Shown here piece by piece: positions 40,891-50,251 of a stretch of 64,000 nucleotides of DNA. A program made the position numbers and the translations under genes. Position 1 is the first letter of the stretch. The number at the start of each line of letters is the position of its first letter. The notes under the pieces are model-generated. The model was not told the DNA's origin. It worked only from the letters and a program-made list of their open reading frames with translations, and did not search any database. Source of the stretch: Actinomadura craniellae (GTDB lineage Bacteria > Actinomycetota > Actinomycetes > Streptosporangiales > Streptosporangiaceae); the NCBI RefSeq assembly GCF_003289645.1, contig NZ_QLYX01000002.1, forward strand, positions 62,001 to 126,000. The letters run 5' to 3'.

Positions 40891-41831
40891 CCGCGGGACT
40901 GCGGGAGGAGCTGGAGCCGGACGCTCCCGTCGTAGGGGATCACGAAGGTCGAGACGCGCGCCGTGGTGTCGGTGGGCCGCCAGGTCAGGGGGACAAGGAA
41001 GAGCCTCCCGCCCGAGGCGGTGAGCAGGCGCAGGTTCCGGTAGCGGTACCGGAAGGCGACCTTCTCCCCGAAGTCCTCCTGGTGGGGGGCGTCGGTCAGC
41101 GGTTCCTTGGTGTACAGGACGACCTCGGGCAGTTTCTGGAAGTTGCGGGCGTCGTCGTAGGCGCGGGCGACGCCGACCTCGCCGGCGAGGCTGTTGGCGG
41201 CCCAGAACAGGCCCACCACGGCCAGGGCGATCGCCACGAGGCGCCCGCCGCGTTGCACCTCGCCCATCACCGGCCGGTCCCGCCACCCGCCGTCGCCCGC
41301 CTGGCGGGCCAGCCAGAACGCGTACACCAGCAGCGGGGCGCAGGCGGTCAGCGACAGCGGGGTGATTCCCGGGGTCTCGTTCTCGGCCACCCGGGGCCAG
41401 AAGACGCCGGCCAGCGCCCGGACCGCCAGCGCCGCGCCGGCCAGCGCGAGGGCGAGCGCGATCCCGCGGGCCAGCCCTGGCCGGGTGGGGAGGACGATCC
41501 CTCGGATCAAAAGGTGCGCCCCCAGCGCGCCGAGCGTGATCAGCAGCAGCAGGGTCGCCGCCGGGTAGGCCACCTCCAGGCCGTACAGCAGCAGGTCCTG
41601 GTTGGACAAGCCAGTGAGCTTCAGGTCGACCCCGAAGTACCGGAAGCGCTGCAGGGTGGCGACGTAGCCGTACCAGATCAGGACACCGGCGACGAGCGTC
41701 GTCGGCGGGCCGAAGGTGCCGAGGGCGGTCAGCCGCTGGGTCCAGTCCGGCGCCGGTTCCGCCGCCGGTGCGGCCTCCTCGGCGGCACGGCGCCGCTGTT
41801 CGGCCCTTCTACGAGCCGGGGCACTGGGCAA
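40887..41831 (-). CDS. Membrane protein with exported C-terminal domain
   Basis: 314 aa. A charged cytoplasmic N-terminus (RRRAEQRRRAAEEAA) precedes hydrophobic helices at about 40-62, 85-112, 120-145, 158-175 and 200-217. The last ~95 residues (ARAYDDARNFQKLPEVVLYT onward) are soluble and beta-rich, probably outside the membrane. No family recognised. Its start overlaps the end of the lipoprotein gene by 23 bp, so the two are one operon. Confidence 0.68.
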   Translation of the reverse strand: MPSAPARRRAEQRRRAAEEAAPAAEPAPDWTQRLTALGTFGPPTTLVAGVLIWYGYVATLQRFRYFGVDLKLTGLSNQDLLLYGLEVAYPAATLLLLITLGALGAHLLIRGIVLPTRPGLARGIALALALAGAALAVRALAGVFWPRVAENETPGITPLSLTACAPLLVYAFWLARQAGDGGWRDRPVMGEVQRGGRLVAIALAVVGLFWAANSLAGEVGVARAYDDARNFQKLPEVVLYTKEPLTDAPHQEDFGEKVAFRYRYRNLRLLTASGGRLFLVPLTWRPTDTTARVSTFVIPYDGSVRLQLLPQSRG

Positions 41832-42573
41832 CGACGCCCTCCCCGCGGTTGACCCCTTCGGGATAGTCGATCCATAGCACGCAGCTGGCGACGGTCGTGG
41901 TCACCTGCCAGAAAGCGCGTACCGGACGGCCGGAAGACGGCTGCACGCCGCCCTGAAGCCGTGCGCACGGCCCGCTGGCGGCGTCGGTGCACCCCTTCGA
42001 GAGGCTCCAGGTGATCGTCGTGGTGTACCTGGCCGGCAGGGCGGGCTGGGGATCGCCCGCCGTGAAGTCGGGCTCCACCGCGCAGCCCGCCCTCGAGTCG
42101 ATGATCCTGCCGGGCGCGCAGGGCTGCCGGCCCTGCGGACCTCCGCCCAGCTCCGCGCCGCCCGTGCACTGCGGAGCGGCCCGGTAGTTCACGGTGGCGA
42201 ACTTCGCCCGCTGCCGGACCTCGGCGTCCAGCTCCGAGGCGTCCCGCGCCACCGGCGGGTACGAGGTCCGGAAGTGGACGTTCTCGATCCGCACCGAATC
42301 GGCCGCCCAGATCACCAGGCACGTGCCGTTGGGGGTGCGGTTGTCGAGCCGCGAGCCGCTGAGGCTGGGCACTCTCGGCGTGGTCCAGGGCTGCGCGGAC
42401 GGCCCCACGGACGGCGGCGGCGAGACCTCCGCCCCGTACGACGGCTGTCCGGAGGTCGGGCCGAGCGGCGCGGGGGTCACCGCAATGCCCCGGTCGGGTG
42501 GCCCGCCGCATGCTACGACGGCCAGCGGGACCGATACCGCCAACACCGCCTTCTTGAACCGGAACACATTCAC
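41809..42573 (-). CDS. Lipoprotein of unknown function
   Basis: About 254 aa from GTG 42573; ATG 42600 and GTG 42567 are in frame and none has a strong ribosome site. The signal peptide (FRFKKAVLAVSVPLAVVACGG) has a lipobox ending at the first Cys. A Pro/Ser-rich linker is followed by a domain with about eight cysteines (TCLVIWAAD, PQCTGGAE, QPCAPG, AGCAVEP, KGCTDAASGPCA, ASCVLW, VAQCPGS), probably disulfide-bonded. It is first in an operon with the membrane protein, and divergent from the DUF1906 gene. Confidence 0.65.
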   Translation of the reverse strand: MNVFRFKKAVLAVSVPLAVVACGGPPDRGIAVTPAPLGPTSGQPSYGAEVSPPPSVGPSAQPWTTPRVPSLSGSRLDNRTPNGTCLVIWAADSVRIENVHFRTSYPPVARDASELDAEVRQRAKFATVNYRAAPQCTGGAELGGGPQGRQPCAPGRIIDSRAGCAVEPDFTAGDPQPALPARYTTTITWSLSKGCTDAASGPCARLQGGVQPSSGRPVRAFWQVTTTVASCVLWIDYPEGVNRGEGVVAQCPGS

Positions 42574-42830
42574 CAGGCAAGTATCAGACCCCTTGCCCAT
42601 ATTTGTCGTGGCATTTCATGTCCGACGAAGACTGCCGCGGACCGACCAAACAGTGACCCACCCAAAATGGCCCCCCAGAAATCACCGGCAAGACTGACCA
42701 AAAAAAGGATATTCCTGGCATGCGGGACCAGCCGCTCCATGGAATCCGCTTTGCCGATGATTACCCTGCGCAATACCATCATCACCATCCGGGGCGGGCC
42801 GGCGAGGCCCGCCGGACGAACGGGGGGCTC

Positions 42831-45092
42831 ATGGCCGACGAGATGGTCCGCACGGCGCAGCAGTGGGTCAACGCCACCTACCAGAACGTTCCCGGCTACC
42901 AGCCGGTCGAGGAGAACGGCAGGACCGGGTGGTCCACGGTGTTCGCGCTCACCCGCGCCCTCCAGCACGAACTCGGCCTCTCCCCCCTGTCCGACAGCTT
43001 CGGTCCGGCCACCCTCGCGGCGCTGTCCGCGAGATGGCCGGTGATCGACCACACGGCCGGGCCGGCGAACCTCGTCAAGATCGTGCAATCCGCGCTCTAC
43101 TGCAAGGGGTATCCGGGCAGCGGGATCTCCGGCTCCTACGACGTCGAGACGGCCAACAGCGTGCGGCGCCTCAAGGAGGACACCGGTGTCATCGGTGTCC
43201 TCCCCGGCTTCGGGCTCGTCCCGAAGGTGTTCAAGGCGCTGCTGACGATGGACGCCTATGTGGTGCTCTCCGGCGGCTCGCCACGAGTACGCGAGATCCA
43301 GAAATGGCTCAACAGCACCTATGTCGGCCGCCGCGACTTCTTCATCATCCCCTGCGACGGCCACTTCTCGCGTGACGTGCAGAAAGCGCTGGTCCGTGCC
43401 CTCCAGTACGAGCTCGGCATGGACGACGACACCGCGAACGGACGGTTCGGCCCGGGTACCCAGACGGGCATCCGGAACCACGCGGCCCTGAACACCGGTG
43501 CCGCCGACTCGACCAGGCGGTTCGTCCGCCTCTTCCAGGCGGCCATGGTGTTCAACACCTGGGACGTCCCGTTCGACGGACGCTACACCGCCGCGGTGGC
43601 GGGCACGGTGGCGGAGTTCCAGCGGTTCGCGTGCCTACCGCGGACCACGGGGGCGGCGGACTTCCCCACCTGGGCCTCGCTCCTGGTCAGCACCGGCGAC
43701 CCCACCAGGCGCGGATCGGCGTGCGACTGCGTCACCACCGTCACCCCCGCCCGGGCCCAGGCGCTGCGCGCGGCCGGTTACACGACCGTGGGCCGCTACC
43801 TGAGCAACGTCCCCGGGTCCAAGCTGAACAAGAAGATCCAGCCCGGAGAGTTGCAGGCCCTCGTGGCGGCGGGCCTGGCGGTCTTCCCCATCTACCAGAC
43901 CAAGGGCGGCACGGCCGACTACTTCTCCGCCGCGCAGGGAGCCGACGACGCGCTGGCGGCGGTGGAGACGGCCCGCGAGCACGGCTTCCAGCGCGGCACC
44001 ACCATCTACTTCGCGGTCGACTTCGACGCGATGGACCACGACATCACCCAGCGGATCATCCCGCACTTCCGCATGGTCTCCCAGCGCCTCGCGCAGTACG
44101 GCGGCGAGTACCGGGTGGGCGTCTACGGCCCGCGCAACGTCTGCCGGCGGCTGGCGAAGGAGGGCCTGACGGTGTCGAGCTTCGTCTCGGACATGTCCAC
44201 CGGGTTCAGCGGGAACCTCGGCTTCCCGCTCCCCCGCGACTGGGCGTTCGACCAGATCGCCACGATCACCGTCGGTACCGGCGACGGGCACATCGAGATC
44301 GACAACAACATCGCCTCCGGCCGTGATCACGGTCAGAACCGTTTCGCTCCGGCACCGCCCGGCCGGCCGGCCCTCGACCTGCCCTTCGACATGTCCCGGC
44401 AGCCGGCGCTCACCCAGGACATCGTCGCCTACATGAACGGCATCGGCTGGGGCGAGGGCGTCCTCGAACCGCTGACGCACCCGAACTCCCCGCCGGAGAG
44501 CGTCTCCATGACGCTGGGGCACGACGAACTGATCACCGGGCTGAGCCGGGCCTACCGGGTACGCAAGTTCACCATCCAGAGTCTCCTGCTGACCGAGGTC
44601 CGCACGGTCACCCGGGACGACCCCGTCGTCGACCTCACCGTCCGGGCCAACTACCTCTACGAGGAGAAACTCGAAGAATGGATGAAGAACCCGGTGGGCG
44701 ATCCGCCCGCCCCGCCGCTCGTCAGGCGTACCGACTCCAGCACCGGGCCGGGTGCCATCTTCGCCAAGACGGCCATCAAGGCCCGTAACCACGCGGCGTC
44801 GATCGGCCTCATCCCCGACGAACGGCTGAACGCCGCCGACTGGCACGACGTCTGGAAGGTCTGGAAACGGCTCAACGAGGACACCGGCTACAACATCACC
44901 ACCCTCGCCCTCGTCACCATCGAGGCGGCCCACGAGCTCGGCATCACCACCGACCGCCTCCGCTACGGCGAGGAGGAGACGCGCCGGATCCTGGCCCGCT
45001 ACAACGGCACCGGTTCCGCGGCCGACGGCTACGGCACGAAGGTCCTCGGCATCTACCGGATCTTCGAAAAGCACCGGACCCCGGCCGGGTAG
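42831..45092 (+). CDS. Multi-domain protein: peptidoglycan-binding-like repeats plus DUF1906
   Basis: 753 aa from ATG 42831 (GGGGGG upstream); an in-frame extension to 42720 is not coding-like. Residues ~5-290 hold about four PG_binding_1-like helical repeats, with SFGPATLAAL and RFGPGTQTGI turns. Residues ~297-500 are a DUF1906 (Rv2525c-like) glycoside-hydrolase-like barrel: ALRAAGYTTVGRYLSN, GLAVFPIYQ, TIYFAVDFDA with candidate acids near 394-398, YRVGVYGPRNVC, and the closing HIEIDNNIASG. Residues 500-753 are an unknown helical domain. No signal peptide is visible, so it may be exported by a non-Sec route or Tat-independent machine. A cell-wall hydrolase or wall-binding effector is likely. 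Confidence 0.8.
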   Translation: MADEMVRTAQQWVNATYQNVPGYQPVEENGRTGWSTVFALTRALQHELGLSPLSDSFGPATLAALSARWPVIDHTAGPANLVKIVQSALYCKGYPGSGISGSYDVETANSVRRLKEDTGVIGVLPGFGLVPKVFKALLTMDAYVVLSGGSPRVREIQKWLNSTYVGRRDFFIIPCDGHFSRDVQKALVRALQYELGMDDDTANGRFGPGTQTGIRNHAALNTGAADSTRRFVRLFQAAMVFNTWDVPFDGRYTAAVAGTVAEFQRFACLPRTTGAADFPTWASLLVSTGDPTRRGSACDCVTTVTPARAQALRAAGYTTVGRYLSNVPGSKLNKKIQPGELQALVAAGLAVFPIYQTKGGTADYFSAAQGADDALAAVETAREHGFQRGTTIYFAVDFDAMDHDITQRIIPHFRMVSQRLAQYGGEYRVGVYGPRNVCRRLAKEGLTVSSFVSDMSTGFSGNLGFPLPRDWAFDQIATITVGTGDGHIEIDNNIASGRDHGQNRFAPAPPGRPALDLPFDMSRQPALTQDIVAYMNGIGWGEGVLEPLTHPNSPPESVSMTLGHDELITGLSRAYRVRKFTIQSLLLTEVRTVTRDDPVVDLTVRANYLYEEKLEEWMKNPVGDPPAPPLVRRTDSSTGPGAIFAKTAIKARNHAASIGLIPDERLNAADWHDVWKVWKRLNEDTGYNITTLALVTIEAAHELGITTDRLRYGEEETRRILARYNGTGSAADGYGTKVLGIYRIFEKHRTPAG

Positions 45093-45134
45093 CGCACACC
45101 AGGCCGGCCGCGTCACCGGCGAGGAGGCGGACGG

Positions 45135-45152
45135 CCCGCGCCTCCGCGCGGG
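45135..45152. terminator. Hairpin between convergent genes
   Basis: CCCGCGC / GCGCGGG, a perfect 7-bp stem with a 4-nt loop, 42 nt after the DUF1906 stop. Confidence 0.4.
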
Positions 45153-45218
45153 TCGCCGGGGATCCGGGCGGACGTCCCGGCGACGCCGCGGGCTCCGGTG
45201 AGGTCGCCCGGGACGCGC

Positions 45219-46082
45219 TCAGGCCCGCAGTTCGGCCGCCAGCGCCCGGAGCCAGGGCTCGGTGACGGCGGGCTCGCCGGCCATGACGCGGGCGAGCCGC
45301 CGCCGGACCTCCCGGTCGCGGCCGGCCCGGACCAGGGAGACGGCCTCGGCCAGGGCCGCGCGCGCCGCCTCGTCGCGCGGGGGCCGGGTGACCTCCGGGT
45401 CGGCCCACCGGCCGCGGTGGAACGAGCGGGTCAGCTTGTGCTGCACCTCGCCCAGGCAGCGCCAGACGTCCGGGGCGAGCGAAACGTTGACGACGGCCCG
45501 GGGCGGCAGGTCAGCCGTCCACGCGGACCGCTGCTGCCAGCGCCAGGTGGTGGGGCTGGTGTGCTTGCGTGCGGTGACCCCCAGGAAGCGCAGCTTCGGC
45601 CGCACCGCCCGCCAGGGGACGCGCTCGTCGTCGATCCAGTCGCGGATCAGGCCGTACAGGGCCTCGAAGGTGCCGCCCACGGAAACGATGTCGGCGAACA
45701 CCACCGGGCGGGGGCGCCCGGCTAGGTCCCGCGGCGCCAGGCCCGCCGCGGCCAGCCGGGCGCGGAACCGCCGGACGTCGGCCGCGGCGAACCCGCGCCT
45801 CCTGCCGCCGTAGGCGGAGAACGGCAGCAGGTGCAGCCGCTCCCGCCACGAGGTGGCCGCCAGGGCCCCGCCGAGCAGGTCGTGGACGCTGTCCAGCGAG
45901 CGCCCCACGAAGTACAGGTCGCCGTTCCCGCAGCGGGCCAGGATCCGCCCGGCGCATCCGACCAGTTCGTCCAGGTACCAGGGCGGGCCGGGCGGGTCCT
46001 CGGGCAGCAGCGTCCCCAGCCGGTCTCCGCGGACCAGGTCCCAGCGGAACGGCCGGACGGGCTCCTCCGGGTCGGGCGACAT
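45219..46082 (-). CDS. Putative phosphoribosyltransferase-fold protein
   Basis: 287 aa, ATG 46082. VVFADIVSVGGTFEALYGL (127-145) resembles the PRPP-binding loop of type I phosphoribosyltransferases (hydrophobic strand, acidic residues, then GGT). GDLYFVGRSLDSVHDLLGG (54-72) would be the pyrophosphate-binding loop. The C-terminal ~60 residues are charged helices. Substrate and pathway unknown; the assignment rests on these two motifs only. It is monocistronic and divergent from the NmrA-like gene. Confidence 0.6.
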   Translation of the reverse strand: MSPDPEEPVRPFRWDLVRGDRLGTLLPEDPPGPPWYLDELVGCAGRILARCGNGDLYFVGRSLDSVHDLLGGALAATSWRERLHLLPFSAYGGRRRGFAAADVRRFRARLAAAGLAPRDLAGRPRPVVFADIVSVGGTFEALYGLIRDWIDDERVPWRAVRPKLRFLGVTARKHTSPTTWRWQQRSAWTADLPPRAVVNVSLAPDVWRCLGEVQHKLTRSFHRGRWADPEVTRPPRDEAARAALAEAVSLVRAGRDREVRRRLARVMAGEPAVTEPWLRALAAELRA

Positions 46083-46198
46083 GCCCGCAGTGAAGCAGAC
46101 CGCCCCGCCCTCGCGACACCCGTTTTTCCGGGTGGACGGCCGCCGACCTGGGCGAAAACCGGTGGCGCGAGGTCACGGCCATCGGGTTGACTCCGCCC

Positions 46199-46927
46199 GT
46201 GATCGTCATTACCGCCGCATCCGGGGCGCTCGGCGGCCTCGTGCTCCAGGAGCTCCAGAACCTGCCCGCGGGCCCGGTCCGCCCGACCGCCCGGCGCCCG
46301 CGGCGCCCGGAAGAGGTCCGGGCCGACTACGACGACCCCGCGAGCATGCGGGAGGCGTTCGCGGGAGCCGACCGGCTGCTGCTGATCTCCTCCCCCGAGC
46401 TCGATCCCGCCCGGCGGCTGCGCCAGCATCTCGACGCCCTCGAAGCGGCCCGGCGGGCGGGGGTGAAGTCCGTCGTCTACACCAGCTTCCTCGGCGCCGA
46501 CACCGACCCGACCGGTCTGACCGAGGCGCACCACGCCACCGAGCAGGCGCTGATCGGCGGCGACCTGCCGTACACCGTCCTCCGCAACCCCTTCTACAGC
46601 GAGGCGTTCCTGCCCCCGGCGGCCGCACGCGGGGTGACCAGCGGCACCGGCGGCCGGGGGCTGAACACCGCCTTCCGCGCCGACCTCGCGCGGGCGGCGG
46701 CCACGGTCCTCACCGAGGACGGGCACCTGGGGCGCGCCTACGACCTGACGGGCCCGCTGTGGACCTTCCCCGGGCTCGCGGCGGCGCTCGGCCTCCCCTA
46801 CCGGGAGCAGGAACCGCCCGGCGCGCTGGGATGGCTGCACGCCCAGGTGCGGTCGGGCCGGTACGAGCGGCAGACCGGCGACCTGGAACGGCTGCTCGGC
46901 CGCCCGCCGACGCCGATCACGCGCTAG
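46199..46927 (+). CDS. NmrA-like NAD(P)-binding protein
   Basis: 242 aa from GTG 46199 (TTG 46187 is an alternative). VIVITAASGALGGLVLQEL is a Rossmann nucleotide-binding start of the atypical SDR/NmrA/QOR2 type. KSVVYTSFLGADTDPTGL and the LPYTVLRNPFYSEAFLP segment are standard for this group. Members are quinone reductases or redox-sensing regulators. The function here is unknown. Confidence 0.75.
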   Translation: MIVITAASGALGGLVLQELQNLPAGPVRPTARRPRRPEEVRADYDDPASMREAFAGADRLLLISSPELDPARRLRQHLDALEAARRAGVKSVVYTSFLGADTDPTGLTEAHHATEQALIGGDLPYTVLRNPFYSEAFLPPAAARGVTSGTGGRGLNTAFRADLARAAATVLTEDGHLGRAYDLTGPLWTFPGLAAALGLPYREQEPPGALGWLHAQVRSGRYERQTGDLERLLGRPPTPITR

Positions 46928-47183
46928 TGAAACTCCCGGGCGCACCGGGGGTCGGGCGGACCCGAACACCGTGAGTGATCCGTACCTCCTTGGCGTCGGT
47001 GGAGGTGGTACGCCCGGTCCCCCGCCGTTACGGTGCTGGGACCCGACGGCCGACGGCCGCTACGTGCCGACCGGGGTGCCGGAAGAGGAAGGCCGATCGG
47101 TGTCGGCGGCATGCCTGCCCCGGACGCGGGCATCCCGGCCCGTGAAGTCGATGTGTAAGTGCGAAGCACGGACGGCAGGAGAC

Positions 47184-48602
47184 ATGAGCACCGCCATCGT
47201 CGTGGGCGCGGGCCCCAACGGGCTCGCCGCCGCCGTCACCCTCGCCCGGCGGGGGGTGCGGGTCACCGTCGTGGAGTCCGCCGGCACCATCGGCGGCGGG
47301 ACCAGGAGCGAGGAGCTCACCGTGCCCGGGCTGACGCACGACCGCTGCTCGGCCGTCCACCCGCTGGGCGTGGCGTCGCCGTTCCTGCGCGGCCTGGACC
47401 TGGAGCGGCACGGCCTGGTCTGGCGCCACCCCGAGGTCGATCTCGCCCATCCGCTCGACGGCGGGCGCGCCGCGGCGATGACCCGGTCGCTGCCGGACAC
47501 CGTCGCCCGGCTGGGCGAGGACGGGCCCGCCTGGCGGCGCCTGTTCGGCCCGCTGGCCGGCGACTTCGACAAGCTCCTCGCCGAGGTGCTGCGCCCGCTG
47601 CCGCACCTGCCCCGGCACCCCCTGCCACTGGCGCGCTTCGGCGTGCGCGCCCTGCAGCCCGCCGCGCTCCTCGCCCGGCGCTGGCGCTCGGTGGAGGCGC
47701 GGGCGCTGTTCGGCGGGGTCGCCGCGCACGGCTTCCACCCGCTGCACCGGCCCACCACCGCGGCCGTCGGCCTCATGCTGATCGCCGCCGGCCACCGGTA
47801 CGGCTGGCCCGTCGCCGCGGGCGGCTCCCAGGCCATCGCCCGCGCGCTGGCCGCCGACCTCGCCGAGCACGGCGGCACCGTCGAGACCGGCGTGACCGTC
47901 CGCTCCCTGGCGGACCTCCCGCCGTCCGACGCCGTGCTGCTGGACCTGGCGCCCGGCGCGGTGGCCGCGCTGGCCGGCGACCGGCTGCCCCCGCGGGTCC
48001 GCCGCGCCTACCGGCGTTACCGGCACGGGCCCGGCGCCTTCAAGCTCGACCTGGCCGTCGAGGGCGGGATCCCCTGGGCAGATCCGCACAGCCTCCGCGC
48101 GGGCACCGTCCACCTCGGCGGCACCCTGGAGGAGATGGCTCAGGCCGAGCGCGACATCAACCGGGGCCGGATGCCCGAACGCCCCTTCGTCCTCGTCGCC
48201 CAGCAGTACCTCGCCGACCCGGCGCGCTCCCGGGGCGATGTCCACCCCGTCTACAGCTACGCGCACGTCCCGCACGGGTACTCCGGGGACGCCACCGAGC
48301 ACGTCCTCCGCCAGTTCGAACGCTTCGCCCCCGGCACCCGGGAGCGCGTCGTCGCCACCGCGTGCACCCGGGCGGACGCCTGGAGCCGATACAACGCCAA
48401 CTACGTGGGCGGGGACATCGCCACCGGCGCCGGCACCGCCCGCCAGCTGGTGCTGCGCCCCCGCATCGCCCCGGACCCCTACCGGACCGGCATCCCCGGC
48501 GTCTTCCTCTGCTCGGCCGCCACCCCACCCGGCGCCGGGGTCCACGGCATGTGCGGCCACAACGCGGCCCGCTCCGCCCTCCGCTTCCTCACCGCGAAGT
48601 GA
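47184..48602 (+). CDS. FAD-dependent phytoene-desaturase-like oxidoreductase
   Basis: 472 aa, ATG with AGGAG upstream. FAD-binding motif GAGPNGLAAAV (9-19) and the following ESAGTIGGGTRSEE, then a C-terminal FAD motif (PGVFLCSAATPPGAGVHGMC). It belongs to the phytoene dehydrogenase-related (CrtI-like) amine-oxidase superfamily found in many actinobacteria outside carotenoid clusters. No other carotenoid gene is nearby, so the substrate is unknown. Confidence 0.82.
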   Translation: MSTAIVVGAGPNGLAAAVTLARRGVRVTVVESAGTIGGGTRSEELTVPGLTHDRCSAVHPLGVASPFLRGLDLERHGLVWRHPEVDLAHPLDGGRAAAMTRSLPDTVARLGEDGPAWRRLFGPLAGDFDKLLAEVLRPLPHLPRHPLPLARFGVRALQPAALLARRWRSVEARALFGGVAAHGFHPLHRPTTAAVGLMLIAAGHRYGWPVAAGGSQAIARALAADLAEHGGTVETGVTVRSLADLPPSDAVLLDLAPGAVAALAGDRLPPRVRRAYRRYRHGPGAFKLDLAVEGGIPWADPHSLRAGTVHLGGTLEEMAQAERDINRGRMPERPFVLVAQQYLADPARSRGDVHPVYSYAHVPHGYSGDATEHVLRQFERFAPGTRERVVATACTRADAWSRYNANYVGGDIATGAGTARQLVLRPRIAPDPYRTGIPGVFLCSAATPPGAGVHGMCGHNAARSALRFLTAK

Positions 48603-48656
48603 CGGCGCCCCGGAAACAGTTTCAGGGGGCCGTCCCGGAGGCGGCACCATGGGGGG

Positions 48657-49181
48657 ATGAACTGGACTGTTCCGCGGAGTGCCCGGGTCGATGTTCCGCC
48701 GGCCGGTGACGAGCGCGTGTTGCTGGAGGCGTGGCTCGACCACCACCGGCAGACCCTGCTGGGCAAGTGCGCCGGGTTGACTCCCGGGCAGCTCGTGGTC
48801 CGCAGCGTCGAGCCGTCGAACCTGACGCTGCTCGGCCTGGTGCGCCACATGGCGGAGGTGGAGCGCGCCTGGTTCCGGTTCCGGGTCGCGGGTGAACCGG
48901 TCGACCTCCTGTACTGCGATCTCGACACCAACCCCGACGGCGACTTCGACGACGTCGACACCGCCGACGCGCGGGCGGACTTCGAGACCTTCGCCCGCGA
49001 GGTCGAGCTGGCCCGCGCGGCGGTGGCCGGGCGCTCCCTGGAGGAGACTTTCCACCACGAGCGCCGGGGCGTCGAGATGAACCTCCGCTGGGTGTACCTG
49101 CACATGATCGAGGAGTACGCCCGCCACAACGGCCACGCCGACCTGCTCCGCGAGCGCATCGACGGCGCCACCGGGGCGTGA
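48657..49181 (+). CDS. DinB-family (DUF664) protein
   Basis: 174 aa, a four-helix bundle of the DinB/YfiT fold. TLLGLVRHMAEVERAWF contributes the first metal His, and YLHMIEEYARHNGHADLLRE the last two, giving the three-His metal site of mycothiol-type thiol transferases. Such proteins conjugate or transfer mycothiol or bacillithiol during detoxification. The substrate is unknown. Confidence 0.85.
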   Translation: MNWTVPRSARVDVPPAGDERVLLEAWLDHHRQTLLGKCAGLTPGQLVVRSVEPSNLTLLGLVRHMAEVERAWFRFRVAGEPVDLLYCDLDTNPDGDFDDVDTADARADFETFAREVELARAAVAGRSLEETFHHERRGVEMNLRWVYLHMIEEYARHNGHADLLRERIDGATGA

Positions 49182-49366
49182 GACGGGACGAACGTCCAGC
49201 CTCCGGAAGCCGAAGGAGCAGGTCGGCAGCGGCTCGGGAGGGTGCGGGCACAGCCGGTGCCGGTACGCGGTGGGCTCCTGACCTCACTTCGAGGCACGGC
49301 CTGGAGGGCTTCATCACCGGCGGATAAGGTACGCGGAGCTTGTTCGACGGATGCGGGAGGTGCCCG

Positions 49367-49741
49367 GTGGCGGTCGATCCGACCGGGGAGTCGCTGAAGG
49401 ACTATCTGGCCGAGGACCCCGGTGGCCCGGTGGTGATGCTCAACCTGCTGCGCTTCAAGGAGGGCGGGCAGGCCGACTACGCCCGGTACTCGCGGGCGCT
49501 GGCCGAGACGGTCCTCCCCCGGTACGGCTCCGAGGTCATCTACTACGGCAAGGGCTCCACCGCCCTGGTCGCCGAGGACGGCCAGGCGTGGGACGCGGTC
49601 CTGCTGGTGCGCTACCCGTCCCGGGAGGCGTTCTCCCAGATGGTCGCCGACCCCGACTTCCAGGCCGTCACGCACTTCCGCACCCAGGCCCTCACCGAGG
49701 CGGTCCTCCAGGCCACCGTCCCGATCGTCCCGGCGAGCTGA
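49367..49741 (+). CDS. DUF1330-family protein
   Basis: 124 aa from GTG 49367, with GGGAGG eight nucleotides upstream (an ATG-type alternative at 49340 has no site). A small ferredoxin-like barrel of the dimeric alpha/beta-barrel group: PVVMLNLLRFKEGGQADYAR, GSEVIYYGKG, WDAVLLVRYPSREAFSQMV, HFRTQALTEA. Function unknown for the family. Convergent with the DUF202 gene 13 nt away. Confidence 0.8.
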   Translation: MAVDPTGESLKDYLAEDPGGPVVMLNLLRFKEGGQADYARYSRALAETVLPRYGSEVIYYGKGSTALVAEDGQAWDAVLLVRYPSREAFSQMVADPDFQAVTHFRTQALTEAVLQATVPIVPAS

Positions 49742-49754
49742 CGGGGTCCTCGGG

Positions 49755-50084
49755 TCAGCCGAAGGCGATGTAGGCCGCCAGGGCGAGGCCGACGACCACG
49801 ACGAGGCCGGTGAGGACGGGGGCGAAGGCGGGCGGCGGCAGCGGTTCGCCGGTGCGCAGCGCCCGCTGCACCTTCCGCCAGTGGACGAAGGCGAAGACGC
49901 TCAGCGCCACCCCGGCCAGGATCGGCAGGGCCGCGAGCGCCCTGCCGGGGGCCGGGCCCTTGAAGTGGTCGCCGAGCTGGGCCAGTACCACCCCGCCGGC
50001 GATCAGGGCGAGCGAGGTGCGGATCCACGACAGGAAGGTCCGCTCGTTGGCGAGCGTGAACCGCGGATCGGGCTCGGAGTCCAT
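49755..50084 (-). CDS. DUF202/YidH-family membrane protein
   Basis: 109 aa from ATG 50084, with AAAGGA upstream; longer in-frame starts cover the leader. The family mark RFTLANERTFLSWIRTSLALIAGG (in two parts: LANERTFLSWIRT and the helix) is intact. Three membrane helices at about 20-40, 52-70 and 85-107. DUF202 proteins are small inner-membrane proteins of unknown role. Confidence 0.85.
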   Translation of the reverse strand: MDSEPDPRFTLANERTFLSWIRTSLALIAGGVVLAQLGDHFKGPAPGRALAALPILAGVALSVFAFVHWRKVQRALRTGEPLPPPAFAPVLTGLVVVVGLALAAYIAFG

Positions 50085-50251
50085 GGTTCCGTCCTTTCCC
50101 GGACCGCCGAACGCGGGAGGCCCGCTCGTGATCATCACCGTATCGCCGGGCGGCGGGACGGCGTCGTGCCGGGGCCACCGGCCGGTCACCCCGGATATCG
50201 GGTTGCCGGGCGGCGGGATCGCGGACACGATCGACTCATGGGAGTTCGCCC

